Source: JBBQSU01 sp038234815 (GTDB lineage: Bacteria; Planctomycetota; Phycisphaerae; Tepidisphaerales; Tepidisphaeraceae). Taken from it: 52,431 nucleotides of DNA. Under the pieces are notes generated by a model. The model was not told the origin of the DNA and did not search any database. It worked only from the letters and a program-made list of their open reading frames with translations. Location of the stretch: assembly GCA_038234815.1 (NCBI GenBank), contig JBBQSU010000007.1, forward strand, positions 1-52,431. Direction: 5' to 3'. The position numbers and the translations under genes were made by a program. Below are positions 8,455-17,345 of this stretch, one piece after another (position 1 is the first letter of the stretch; each line of letters begins with the position of its first letter).

Positions 8455-9861
8455 ATGCCCGGTATGACGTTGACGGAAAAAATCATGGCCAAGCACTCCG
8501 GCCGCCTGCATGTGGACCCCGGCGACAATGTGTGGGTGGACGTGGACGTTTTGATGACCCACGACGTGTGCGGGCCGGGCACTATCGGCATCTTTCACGA
8601 GAAATTTGGCCGAAATGCCAAGGTGTGGAATAAGGACAAGGTGGTCATCATCCCCGACCACTATATCTTTACCGCGGACGAAAAATGCCACCGCAACATT
8701 CAAACCCTGCGCGATTTCGTGAAGGAACAGGGGCTGAAGTATTACTACGACCCCGAATTCGTCACGTCCGATCCGACGATGCCCAATCCCTATAAGGACC
8801 CGAACAAGACCAACTATAAGGGCGTTTGTCATAAAGCCCTGCCTGAAGAGGGACACGTGCGGCCCGGCGAGATCATGCTGGGAACCGACAGCCACACCTG
8901 CACGGCAGGGGCATTCGGCATGTTCGCTACGGGGGTCGGCAATTCGGACGCGGCCTTTACCCTAGGCACCGGCCGGACCTGGCTGAAAGTTCCGCCGACG
9001 ATGAAGTTTACGTTCCATGGCAAAATTCCCGCGTATCTGACGGCTAAGGACCTGATCCTGGCGGTGATCGGGCAGATCGGGGTGGACGGCGCGACCTATC
9101 GCACGATGTATTTTGCCGGCGACGGCATCGCGAGCCTGACGTTGGAGGACCGCATGACCCTGACCAACATGGCTATCGAAGCGGGGGGCAAGAACGGCGT
9201 CTGCGACGTGGACGAAAAGACGCTGAAATACGTCCGCGCGCGATCGAACGTGCCCACTTGGGAAGTGCTGAAGGACGACGCCGATGCGCGCTATCACTCG
9301 CAGTATGAGTGGGATTTGTCCACGCTGGAACCGCTGGTGGCAAAGCCGCATTCACCTGACAACAAGGACACTGCCCACAATTGCCGCAGCGTGAAACTGG
9401 ACCGGGCTTACATCGGCAGTTGCACCGGCGGAAAGATCACCGACATGATCTTCGCGGCCAATATCCTCAAGGGAAACCGGGTGAAAATCCCCACCTACGT
9501 TGTGCCGGGCAGTACCGAGGTTCATTCCGACATGATGCGCCTGAACCTTCGCGGCGTGGAAAAAGGACCGAACGAAAAGAGCATTGTCGACATCCTTCAG
9601 GACGCCGGGTGCCTGCTGGGGCCGTCGGGCTGTGCCGCGTGTCTGGGCGGGCCAAGCGATACGTTCGGACGGTTGAACGACGCGCTGACATGCATCAGCA
9701 CGACAAACCGCAACTTCCCCGGGCGGATGGGCAGCACCAAGAGTTCGGTCTATCTCGCCTCGCCATTAACGGTGGCCGCCAGCGCGCTGACCGGCCATGT
9801 GACCGATCCCCGCGAGTATGTGAGCAGCCCGATCGAAACCGGCCTTGCGGGCGTTAGCTAA
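8455..9861 (+). CDS. leuC: 3-isopropylmalate dehydratase large subunit (aconitase/LeuC family)
   Basis: 468 residues with the [4Fe-4S] cluster cysteines of the aconitase superfamily: Cys323 in GSCTGGK, and Cys393 and Cys396 in PSGCAACLGG. Other family signatures are MLGTDSHTCTAGAFG and FPGRMGS. By family knowledge it would convert 2-isopropylmalate to 3-isopropylmalate in leucine synthesis, together with a small subunit LeuD. No leuD is adjacent (the next gene encodes a STAS protein), so homoaconitase or an aconitase-like activity cannot be excluded. The start is ATG 8455, preceded by GAGAGGAG. It appears monocistronic: a promoter lies upstream and a strong terminator directly behind. Confidence 0.85.
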   Translation: MPGMTLTEKIMAKHSGRLHVDPGDNVWVDVDVLMTHDVCGPGTIGIFHEKFGRNAKVWNKDKVVIIPDHYIFTADEKCHRNIQTLRDFVKEQGLKYYYDPEFVTSDPTMPNPYKDPNKTNYKGVCHKALPEEGHVRPGEIMLGTDSHTCTAGAFGMFATGVGNSDAAFTLGTGRTWLKVPPTMKFTFHGKIPAYLTAKDLILAVIGQIGVDGATYRTMYFAGDGIASLTLEDRMTLTNMAIEAGGKNGVCDVDEKTLKYVRARSNVPTWEVLKDDADARYHSQYEWDLSTLEPLVAKPHSPDNKDTAHNCRSVKLDRAYIGSCTGGKITDMIFAANILKGNRVKIPTYVVPGSTEVHSDMMRLNLRGVEKGPNEKSIVDILQDAGCLLGPSGCAACLGGPSDTFGRLNDALTCISTTNRNFPGRMGSTKSSVYLASPLTVAASALTGHVTDPREYVSSPIETGLAGVS

Positions 9862-9873
9862 ACGCGCCCTGTG

Positions 9874-9902
9874 GCCCGGGCAAGAGCCCGGTCTTGTTTT
9901 TT
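9874..9902 (+). terminator. Rho-independent terminator after leuC
   Basis: CCGGGC (9876-9881) pairs with GCCCGG (9886-9891) across AAGA, followed by TCTTGTTTTTT. The next gene starts at 9916. Confidence 0.8.
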
Positions 9903-9915
9903 ATTGAGGTTGGAT

Positions 9916-10251
9916 ATGCCAATCGAGCGATGGTCTGACAAGATTGCCGTTGTTCACCTGGCCGACGACCCGCAGTTCAGCGACGAGCTGGGCGCGCTGG
10001 AGCAGTCGCTTCAGCAGGCACCGATCGACGTGGTGGTGGACCTGGCCGCGGTCCATTTCGTCAATTCATCCAACCTGGCTCGCTTGCTGCGCTTACGGAA
10101 GCTGACATCGCAGTCCAGCTGCCGATTGATCCTGTGCAGTATCAGCACGCAGGTGTGGGGCACGTTCCTCATCACCGGATTGGATAAACTTTTCCAGTTT
10201 AGCGACAACGTGCCGACTGGCCTGGCCACCCTGCAGATGGCCGCCAAATAG
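9916..10251 (+). CDS. STAS domain protein (anti-sigma factor antagonist-like)
   Basis: 111 residues from the ATG at 9916. The fold pattern is that of SpoIIAA/RsbV: a beta strand (KIAVVHLAD), a helix, a central strand IDVVVDLAAVHFVNSSNLARL, and LILCSISTQVWGTFLITGLDKLFQF. The VNSSN serines occupy the position phosphorylated by the partner kinase in RsbV-type antagonists. No kinase or phosphatase partner is nearby, so the pathway it serves is unknown. A short leader after the leuC terminator precedes it. Confidence 0.82.
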   Translation: MPIERWSDKIAVVHLADDPQFSDELGALEQSLQQAPIDVVVDLAAVHFVNSSNLARLLRLRKLTSQSSCRLILCSISTQVWGTFLITGLDKLFQFSDNVPTGLATLQMAAK

Positions 10252-10327
10252 CCGGGAAATATGGTTTGCCGGCGGTAGGGGTTTCTGCCCGTCGAGAGGT
10301 GGCATCGAGCGTCCGCGGAGTTTGACC

Positions 10328-10993
10328 ATGCGATTTAACGGCCACGGAAAATGGGAGATGCTGATCGGGGCTGTGGTGTTTGTCGCCGGGTCGGTGCTGT
10401 TTTATGCCCACTGGTGGTGGTGGGTGCCTGCGACGCCGGTCATCGCCTGGCTGTTCGCCTTTTTTCGTGACCCGAACCGGCCTATCCCCGCCGAACCGAA
10501 CGTCATGGTCAGCCCCGCAGACGGGACCGTCTCTGACATAACCGACATCGATCACGACGACCGCTTAAACGGCCCCGCTGTGCGTATCGGCATCTTTCTG
10601 TCGGTCTTCAACGTCCACGTCAACCGCAGTCCCTGCGACGGAAAAATCTCCGCCATCGAATACAAGGAGGGGAAGTTCCTCAACGCGATGAATCACTCGG
10701 GGGCGTCCAACGACAACGAATCCAACACCCTGACGGTGGTGAACCCCGCGACGCAGAAGCCGGTCGCCGTGGTCAAGCAGATCGTGGGTTTGATCGCCCG
10801 TCGGATCATCTGCGATGCAGGCGTAGGCGACACACTGCAACGTGGACAGAGGTTCGGGCTGATTAAGTTCGGATCGCGCACCGAGCTAACGATCCCCAAA
10901 TGGCTTGAGCCGAAAGTGACGGTGCGGATTGGGCAGAAGGTGGCCGGCGCAAAAGACGTCATCGCGCGGCTCGGGAAGGATTTGTCGGCATGA
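10328..10993 (+). CDS. psd: Phosphatidylserine decarboxylase proenzyme (archaeal-type)
   Basis: 221 residues from the ATG at 10328. It removes CO2 from phosphatidylserine to give phosphatidylethanolamine. Two hydrophobic segments at the N-terminus are followed by FFRDPNRPIP, MVSPADGTV and the family motif VFNVHVNRSP. Near the end RFGLIKFGSRTEL carries the Gly-Ser pair at which the proenzyme self-cleaves to form the pyruvoyl group. The length is that of the short, archaeal-type PSD. Its stop overlaps the start of pssA (ATGA), linking two consecutive steps of one pathway. Confidence 0.93.
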   Translation: MRFNGHGKWEMLIGAVVFVAGSVLFYAHWWWWVPATPVIAWLFAFFRDPNRPIPAEPNVMVSPADGTVSDITDIDHDDRLNGPAVRIGIFLSVFNVHVNRSPCDGKISAIEYKEGKFLNAMNHSGASNDNESNTLTVVNPATQKPVAVVKQIVGLIARRIICDAGVGDTLQRGQRFGLIKFGSRTELTIPKWLEPKVTVRIGQKVAGAKDVIARLGKDLSA

Positions 10994-11883
10994 TCGAATC
11001 CGACGGACAAGATTCATCCGCACACCGGCGTCGGCGCATGCGCCGTCGCGGTCGTCGGGCCTACATTCGCTCGGTCTATTTTCTGCCGAGCATGGCGACA
11101 CTGGGCAACGCCATCTGTGGATTTGCCGCCATCTACATCGCCAGTCTCACGCCGAACAACGCCGGGCACGATGTCATGGCCCAGAAGCTGGCGAGCCATA
11201 ATTTCACCTATGCCGCCTACTTCATCTTCCTGGCGATGGTCTGCGATGTGCTCGATGGCCGCCTTGCCCGGTTTGCCCGGCACACCACCGACTTTGGAGG
11301 ACAACTCGACAGCCTGGCCGATGTCATCAGCTTTGGCGCCGCGCCGGCGTTCATCGCCCTGCAGGTCTTCAAGGTCAATTTCAGCAGCGACGTCACAGTA
11401 ATGACCTCGCGGCTCATCTGGGCGATCGGTGCGCTGTTTCTCAGTTGTGCCGCGCTGCGCCTGGCGCGATTTAACGTCAGCAACGAGCATGGCGAGCAGC
11501 ACCACTTCAGCTTTCTGGGTCTTCCCAGCCCGGCGGCCGGTGGAACAGTCGCGGCGTTCGTTCTGATGCAGCAGGACATGCTCCGCCGAAACTGGGACCT
11601 GCTGTCCAACATCAGCCTCACCATCCTTCCGGTGGTCGTACTGGGCACGGGTTTGCTCATGGTCAGCCAAATCCGCTATCCGCACGTCGTCAACCGTTAC
11701 TTGCGCGGCCGTCGATCCATGGGCCGGCTTGTGAGCGTCGTGGCCCTGGTGCTGCTTGTTATCGTTGCCCACCAGTATGTGCTGGCGTTAGGGCACCTGG
11801 CCTATGTCATCTGGGGGCTGGTTCTCTTTGCGATGGCCCGCCGGCGCAAGGCTTACTTGCCTCCTCAGATGCCTTCCTCATAA
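10990..11883 (+). CDS. pssA: CDP-diacylglycerol-serine O-phosphatidyltransferase
   Basis: 297 residues, a multi-pass inner-membrane enzyme that makes phosphatidylserine from CDP-diacylglycerol and serine. The CDP-alcohol phosphotransferase signature is complete: DGRLARFARHTTDFGGQLD, continuing SLADVISFGAAPAF, which satisfies DG-x2-AR-x8-G-x3-D-x3-D. The N-terminus is basic, and a further group of membrane segments fills the C-terminal half. The ATG overlaps the psd stop by four bases, so translation is probably coupled. gltX begins 12 bp after its stop. Confidence 0.94.
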   Translation: MIESDGQDSSAHRRRRMRRRGRRAYIRSVYFLPSMATLGNAICGFAAIYIASLTPNNAGHDVMAQKLASHNFTYAAYFIFLAMVCDVLDGRLARFARHTTDFGGQLDSLADVISFGAAPAFIALQVFKVNFSSDVTVMTSRLIWAIGALFLSCAALRLARFNVSNEHGEQHHFSFLGLPSPAAGGTVAAFVLMQQDMLRRNWDLLSNISLTILPVVVLGTGLLMVSQIRYPHVVNRYLRGRRSMGRLVSVVALVLLVIVAHQYVLALGHLAYVIWGLVLFAMARRRKAYLPPQMPSS

Positions 11884-11895
11884 TCGCTAGGCCAT

Positions 11896-13539
11896 ATGTC
11901 CACCGTTGTCACACGCTTCGCTCCGTCGCCCACAGGATATCTTCACGTCGGCGGGGCACGCACCGCTTTGTTCAACTGGCTACTCGCCCGGCATACCGGC
12001 GGGAAGTTCCTCCTCCGCATCGAAGACACCGACCTGGCCCGCAGCACCGAGGACGCGGTCGATCAGTTGCTGGAAGACCTACGCTGGCTGGGGCTGCAGT
12101 GGGATAATTCGGAACTGGTGTACCAGTCCAAACGCCTCGACCTCTACAACCGCATCATCGGTGACCTGCTGGCCAAAGGGCTGGCCTACGAAGCGTGGGA
12201 AACGAATGAAGAACTGGACGCGCTGCGCAAGCAGGCCGAGAAGGCCAAGCGCGCCTTCATTTATCGCAAGCGCACCTATACCGAAGACGAGTTGAAGAAG
12301 TTCCGCGACGAAAACCGCCCGTCAGTTGTGCGCTTTATCATGCCGGTGAAGGACTATCGCTTTCACGACGTCGTGCTGGGTAAGGAAATCGTTCAGCCGG
12401 CACCGGAGTGCCAGGATTTCGTCATCCGCAAGACCGACGGCATGCCCACCTATCACTTCGGCGTGGTTGTGGACGACGCCGAGATGGGGATCACCCACGT
12501 CCTTCGCGGGTTGGAGCATTTGAAGAACACGTTCAACCACATCGCGCTTCAGGAAGCCCTGGGTTACGCACGCCCGATTTACGCGCATCTATCGGTCATG
12601 CTCAACCCCGAAACCGGAGAAAAGCTCAGCAAACGCGACCGCGACCGAAGAATCCGAAAACGCGTCCACGAGTGGATGAAAAGCGCCAAGAAAACCATCA
12701 CCGATCTCGCGACCGCCTGTGGCATCGCGCCCGATCGTCTCACCGATTGGATCACCACCGACACGCGCCAACTCGATCTTGCCGAACAGCCGCTCGTCAT
12801 GAAAATCGTCGGCCTGACCGAAGCCGATCTGCCCGAGATCATGATTCACGATTTTCGCAAGAATGGATATTTTCCCGAGGTCCTCAACAATTTCCTCGCG
12901 TTGCAGGGCTGGAGTCCCGGCGGGGATCTGGAGCAGATGTCGATGGCCAAGATGGTCGAGCTGTTCAGTCTCGACCGCATCAATGCCAGCAATCCCAAGT
13001 TTAATCGCGAAAAGTTACAGTCATTCAACACTGAACACGCCGCCAGCGCCGGGCCTGATCGCCTGCTCTCCGGCATGCGCGATTACCTCGCGGCCAATCC
13101 CGACTCGCCATTAAACATCGCCACCGACGAGCAACTCCTGAAGATCCTGGATATGAAGAAGGGCCTGCGCACCTTCCGCCAGGTTGACGAATCATCGTCA
13201 TTCCTTCTCATGCCCGACGACAAGATCACCTACGCCCCCGACGCGGTGGAAAAAGTCCTGAAGAAAAACGACGCCCAAGGCCTGTGCGCCCTGCGCGACC
13301 TCCGCCCGCTGCTCGCCAACGTCACCGACTGGACCTCGGCGAATATCGAACATGCCATCACTGCTTACATCGAGCAAACCAAACTCGGCCTCGGCAAAGT
13401 CGCGCAACCGATCCGTGTCGCCGTCAGCGGCGGAACTATAAGCCCGCCCATCTTCGACAGCCTGCAATTTATGGGAAAAGACGCCACGCTAGCCCGGATC
13501 GACCGCTGCATCGCAAAAGTCGGAACCCCGGAAATGTAG
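11896..13539 (+). CDS. gltX: Glutamyl-tRNA synthetase with an insertion behind the KMSKS loop
   Basis: 547 residues. It charges tRNA-Glu. The class I signature 1 is clear (FAPSPTGYLHVGGARTALFN, a HIGH equivalent), and the KMSKS equivalent is KLSKR at residues 243-247. In ordinary GluRS the loop is followed within about ten residues by the (G)YLPEAL segment. Here about 75 residues, beginning DRDRRIRKRVHEWMKSAKK, intervene before NGYFPEVLNNFLALQGWSP. The anticodon-binding C-terminal half is otherwise of normal length. It follows psd-pssA closely, but there is no functional link to lipid synthesis. Confidence 0.94.
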   Translation: MSTVVTRFAPSPTGYLHVGGARTALFNWLLARHTGGKFLLRIEDTDLARSTEDAVDQLLEDLRWLGLQWDNSELVYQSKRLDLYNRIIGDLLAKGLAYEAWETNEELDALRKQAEKAKRAFIYRKRTYTEDELKKFRDENRPSVVRFIMPVKDYRFHDVVLGKEIVQPAPECQDFVIRKTDGMPTYHFGVVVDDAEMGITHVLRGLEHLKNTFNHIALQEALGYARPIYAHLSVMLNPETGEKLSKRDRDRRIRKRVHEWMKSAKKTITDLATACGIAPDRLTDWITTDTRQLDLAEQPLVMKIVGLTEADLPEIMIHDFRKNGYFPEVLNNFLALQGWSPGGDLEQMSMAKMVELFSLDRINASNPKFNREKLQSFNTEHAASAGPDRLLSGMRDYLAANPDSPLNIATDEQLLKILDMKKGLRTFRQVDESSSFLLMPDDKITYAPDAVEKVLKKNDAQGLCALRDLRPLLANVTDWTSANIEHAITAYIEQTKLGLGKVAQPIRVAVSGGTISPPIFDSLQFMGKDATLARIDRCIAKVGTPEM

Positions 13540-13764
13540 GGCCGCGCGTTCAGTTGCCTTGCCCCGCAAGCGCTTCGCAAAACAGCAAGAGGCACCGGTA
13601 ACACCCACAGGTTTCCCTCGCGTTCTCCGTCAATGGCGCGGTTGTTCTATCGCTTCTGGCCGTCGCGCGGGGGATTGCTGGCAGGTCGGGGGGGCGCGCG
13701 CTTAGAATGCGCCGCGTGGAGTTTGAGTGGTTTGGCCGCGCCAATTGATCGAAGGATAGACCGA

Positions 13765-14295
13765 ATGTTCGGATTGGGAAAACGTGATGAGCCGGATGGC
13801 CCTCGCGTCAGCACCAAATTCTGTACCGCGAAGTTCAGCGGAAAATACCCACATGTGGGGTTGTTCGATTGTCGCCAGCGCAAGGTGTGGGTATGCAAGC
13901 CGCTGAACGGGCAGGCGATCCGCACTTCCCACGCACGGCTGATTACCGGCACCGATAATGCTACCAGCACCGTCTGGAAAGACCGATTCATCTGCTACTG
14001 GTTTTATACCCCGCGAACCGGGGAAGGATATCTGCACGGATATCCGGTTGATTGGGACGAAGCGCATTTACTCGTGCGCATCGACCCCAACTGGGACTAC
14101 GACCGCCAGCGTCTTGTCCCGCCCGAACTCGAGGATCATGTCAACGAAAACCTGGACCGGCAGTTCAAGCACGGGGAGCGGATTTTTGAATTCTTTGTTG
14201 CCGCCCGATTGAAATACCCGCTCAGCATGCACTTGATCGGCCAGAAGGCCACGGATTCGCAATTCTACGTCAAGCGTGTCGAAGGCAACCCCTGA
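13765..14295 (+). CDS. Hypothetical protein
   Basis: 176 residues from the ATG at 13765, with GAAGGA upstream. Soluble and rich in Trp, Tyr and charged residues (VWKDRFICYWFYTPRTGEGY, DPNWDYDRQRLVPPELEDHV); no signal peptide or membrane segment. The reading frame stays open upstream to 13633 but without an RBS. No family is recognised. The 224 bp between gltX and this gene show no other gene. Confidence 0.5.
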   Translation: MFGLGKRDEPDGPRVSTKFCTAKFSGKYPHVGLFDCRQRKVWVCKPLNGQAIRTSHARLITGTDNATSTVWKDRFICYWFYTPRTGEGYLHGYPVDWDEAHLLVRIDPNWDYDRQRLVPPELEDHVNENLDRQFKHGERIFEFFVAARLKYPLSMHLIGQKATDSQFYVKRVEGNP

Positions 14296-14701
14296 TATGG
14301 CATCCTCATCGCCCCATTCCCGCACTGGCGAGGTGCTGATAGTTGGAAACAACAGCAAAAGCTCGCATCTTGCGGCGGCCTGAGGACGGGTCACGAGACT
14401 GTCGGCAGAAGCGTACGAATCGCCCGCGTGAGTGCGCCCAGCCGCCTTCCACGGCCTTCCCTCGGCAAGCTTCGGGGGCCGGGCGGGACGGCGACAGGAA
14501 GTTTCACCCCACGAACGTGCCAGTTTCAACCATTTTTTGGCCGTAATTGTTTGGACAGGGCGCTTTCAGGCCGATGAAGGGCATGTGAAGCAGGACAATC
14601 CTTAACGGAGATTCCGACTTTACCGAGTAGGTAAAATAGCCGATCATGGTGATGACAGGGAATCGAATCCGATTGCGCCACTAGAACAGGAATTGAAACT
14701 T
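14296..14701. other. 406-bp intergenic region before glgP
   Basis: No supported gene on either strand. The distal part contains a small perfect inverted repeat, TTTACC (14619-14624) and GGTAAA (14630-14635), about 67 bp upstream of the glgP start. It may be an operator or part of the promoter region. No clear -35/-10 pair is visible, and no riboswitch or structured RNA was recognised. Confidence 0.4.
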
Positions 14702-17278
14702 ATGAGCGACGCTCTTCATCCGACAATTCGTACTTTTCAAGTGTTTCCTGACATTCCCGAGCCGCTTAAGCCGCTCTTGGAAATGGCCCACAACCTGTGG
14801 TGGGTATGGCATCCCGATGCCACCGAACTATTCCGCAGGTTGGACCGGAAGTTGTGGGAAGACGTCTATCACAACCCCGTCAAACTGCTGGGCGCGATCG
14901 GCGTCAGTAAACTTCAGATCGCAGCGACAGATGATGGTTATCTGGCGCACATGAACCGTGTTTATACGCTTTTTAAGCAGCATTTGGACGAACACGGCTG
15001 GTTCCACGAGAATCACGCCGACAAGCGAAAATTGCTGGTGGCCTATTTTTCCGCCGAGTTCGGCCTGCACGAATCACTTCCGATTTATAGTGGCGGGTTG
15101 GGCATCCTGGCCGGGGATCATCTTAAGTCGGCCAGTGAGATTGGGTTGCCCTTGCTGGCGGTGGGGCTGCTCTATCGCAATGGGTATTTTCAGCAATATC
15201 TGTCTGCCGACGGTTGGCAGCAGGAAGCCTATCCGGAACTTGATTTTTATAACCTGCCCATCGAGCCAATGACCCACGCCGACGGCTCGTCCGTACACGT
15301 GCGCGTCGATCTGCCGGATAACGCCGTCTTTGCCAAACTCTGGCGGGCCAATGTGGGCCGGATTCCGTTGTACTTGCTGGATACGAACCTGGCGGAGAAT
15401 TCGCCGGCGGATCGGGAGATCACCAGCCGGCTGTACGGCGGCGGGACCGAGATGCGCATCAAGCAGGAACTGATCCTGGGCATCGGTGGGGTACGGGCGA
15501 TGGAAGCGATGAGCATCAAGCCCACGGTGTGGCACATGAACGAAGGCCACGCGGCGTTTTTGGCGCTCGAAAGGTGCCGCGTTCTCCTTCAGGAGAATCA
15601 GGGGCTTACGTTTGACGAAGCCCGGCAGGCGGTGGCCGCCAGCAGCGTCTTTACAACGCACACGCCGGTGCCTGCCGGCATCGACATGTTCCCGCCCGAA
15701 CTGGTCAGCAAGTATTTTAAGAATTATCACCCCAGCCTGAAGCTGGACGAAGAGGGCTTCCTGGCGCTGGGCCGTGAAGACGTCACCAACAAGAAGCAGG
15801 GGTTTTCGATGGCGGTACTGGCCATTCGCCTGGCCGACAGCATCAATGGCGTATCATGGCTGCACGGCGACGTGAGCCGCAAAATGTGGCACAACATCTG
15901 GCCAGACGTGCCCGCCAACGAAGTGCCCATCAATCACGTGACCAACGGCATTCATACGCGCACCTGGCTGTCCCCGGACATCGCGTTTCTGCTCGACCGC
16001 TATCTCGGCGACGCCTGGATGAGCGATCCGACGGACCAAAGTGTCTGGGAAAATATCACACAGATTCCCGATGAAGAGTTGTGGCGCGCCCACGAGCGCT
16101 GTCGCGAGCGCCTGGTCGGGTGGTCGAGGCATTCGCTTCGTGAGCAACTCACCAAGCGTGGCGCCAGCTACGACGAAGTGAACTCGGCCGACGAAGTCCT
16201 CGATCCCGAAGCGCTCACAATCGGCTTTGCCCGACGGTTTGCCACCTATAAGCGTGGCGCGCTGCTTCTGCGCGATCCCGAACGCTTCAAGCGCCTTCTG
16301 GAAGACACCAAGCGGCCGATCCAGTTCGTCTTTGCCGGCAAGGCCCATCCTGCGGATCACGAAGGCAAGGAACTTATCAAAGCCATCGTGAACTTCGCAA
16401 GGTCCAATCCCAGCCTGCGGCGGAGGATCGTCTTCCTCGAAAACTATGACATGAACGTCGCCCGCTACCTTGTGCAGGGTGTGGACGTGTGGCTGAACAC
16501 TCCGCGTCGTCCTTACGAAGCATCCGGCACCAGCGGGATGAAGGCCGCGGCCAATGGCGTGTTGAATTGCTCGGTGCTCGATGGCTGGTGGGTGGAAGGC
16601 TATAACAGCGACCTCGGGTGGGCTATCGGTCACGGCGAAAACTACGCCGACACCAACTACCAGGATCAAATTGAAAGCACGGCGCTGTACGACCTGCTGG
16701 AGAAGCAGATTCTCCCGCTCTTCTACAACCGCAGCGTGGACAACGTTCCGCGGGAGTGGATCGGCCGGATGAAAAACTGCATGCGCAAGCTGGCGCCGGT
16801 GTTTAACACGAACCGTATGGTGCAGGACTATGCCCGGAAGTTCTACGTTCCGTCGCTGGTCCGCGGCGAGGCGCTGGCTGCCGACAACCTGGCCAGGGCT
16901 AAGAAGCTTGCCCACACCAAGGACAGCCTGCGGGCGCACTGGAGTAAGCTCAAGATCGTCGCGGTGCATACCAGTGGCAACGGCCACTTCAAGGTTGGCG
17001 AATCCATGCAGGTGGAAGCGATGGTCGAATTGCCTGACATGAAGCCGGAAGACGTGAAAGTGCAGCTTTATGCCGGCGCGATCAACGCCCGCGGAGAGAT
17101 TGATCGCCCGCAGACGCTGGTGATGAACTATGTGCGTCAGGCCGCGCCCAACACGCACCTGTTTACCGGCAAGATCGAATGCGAAAGCAGCGGACGGCAG
17201 GGCTTTGCGGTTCGGATCATCCCCGGTGATGCCGACCTGGCCACGCCGTTTGAACCCGGATTGATTCTCTGGAATTAA
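14702..17278 (+). CDS. glgP: Alpha-glucan (glycogen) phosphorylase, DUF3417 type
   Basis: 858 residues. It releases glucose-1-phosphate from alpha-1,4-glucans. The N-terminal DUF3417-type start IPEPLKPLLEMAHNLWWVWH is followed by the GT35 core: FSAEFGLHESLPIYSGGLG, WHMNEGHAAFLALER, TTHTPVPAGIDMF, and the pyridoxal-phosphate site EASGTSGMKAAANGVLNCS with the Lys of GMK. The last ~120 residues form a beta-rich C-terminal domain. The start is ATG 14702; a TTG three codons earlier is in frame but less likely. It is transcribed alone and ends at a strong hairpin shared with convergent dprA. Confidence 0.94.
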   Translation: MSDALHPTIRTFQVFPDIPEPLKPLLEMAHNLWWVWHPDATELFRRLDRKLWEDVYHNPVKLLGAIGVSKLQIAATDDGYLAHMNRVYTLFKQHLDEHGWFHENHADKRKLLVAYFSAEFGLHESLPIYSGGLGILAGDHLKSASEIGLPLLAVGLLYRNGYFQQYLSADGWQQEAYPELDFYNLPIEPMTHADGSSVHVRVDLPDNAVFAKLWRANVGRIPLYLLDTNLAENSPADREITSRLYGGGTEMRIKQELILGIGGVRAMEAMSIKPTVWHMNEGHAAFLALERCRVLLQENQGLTFDEARQAVAASSVFTTHTPVPAGIDMFPPELVSKYFKNYHPSLKLDEEGFLALGREDVTNKKQGFSMAVLAIRLADSINGVSWLHGDVSRKMWHNIWPDVPANEVPINHVTNGIHTRTWLSPDIAFLLDRYLGDAWMSDPTDQSVWENITQIPDEELWRAHERCRERLVGWSRHSLREQLTKRGASYDEVNSADEVLDPEALTIGFARRFATYKRGALLLRDPERFKRLLEDTKRPIQFVFAGKAHPADHEGKELIKAIVNFARSNPSLRRRIVFLENYDMNVARYLVQGVDVWLNTPRRPYEASGTSGMKAAANGVLNCSVLDGWWVEGYNSDLGWAIGHGENYADTNYQDQIESTALYDLLEKQILPLFYNRSVDNVPREWIGRMKNCMRKLAPVFNTNRMVQDYARKFYVPSLVRGEALAADNLARAKKLAHTKDSLRAHWSKLKIVAVHTSGNGHFKVGESMQVEAMVELPDMKPEDVKVQLYAGAINARGEIDRPQTLVMNYVRQAAPNTHLFTGKIECESSGRQGFAVRIIPGDADLATPFEPGLILWN

Positions 17279-17308
17279 GAGCCGGCCCTACTGACGACAT
17301 GACCTCTC

Positions 17309-17345
17309 GGCCGGGACGCGGAAAAATCTCCGCGTTCCGGCCTTT
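17309..17345. terminator. Bidirectional terminator between glgP and dprA
   Basis: A 13-bp stem with one mismatch: GGCCGGGACGCGG (17309-17321) with CCGCGTTCCGGCC (17330-17342), an 8-nt AAAAATCT loop, then TTTT. The stem lies between the convergent stops at 17278 and 17346 and can serve both genes. Confidence 0.85.

Noticed and set aside
14641..14692. Possible tRNA-like T-loop (ATCGAATCC) before glgP
   Set aside because: No acceptor stem, anticodon arm or CCA could be paired around it.
15854..17158. 434-codon open frame on the minus strand
   Set aside because: It lies entirely antisense to glgP, whose motifs are complete; a by-product of high GC.
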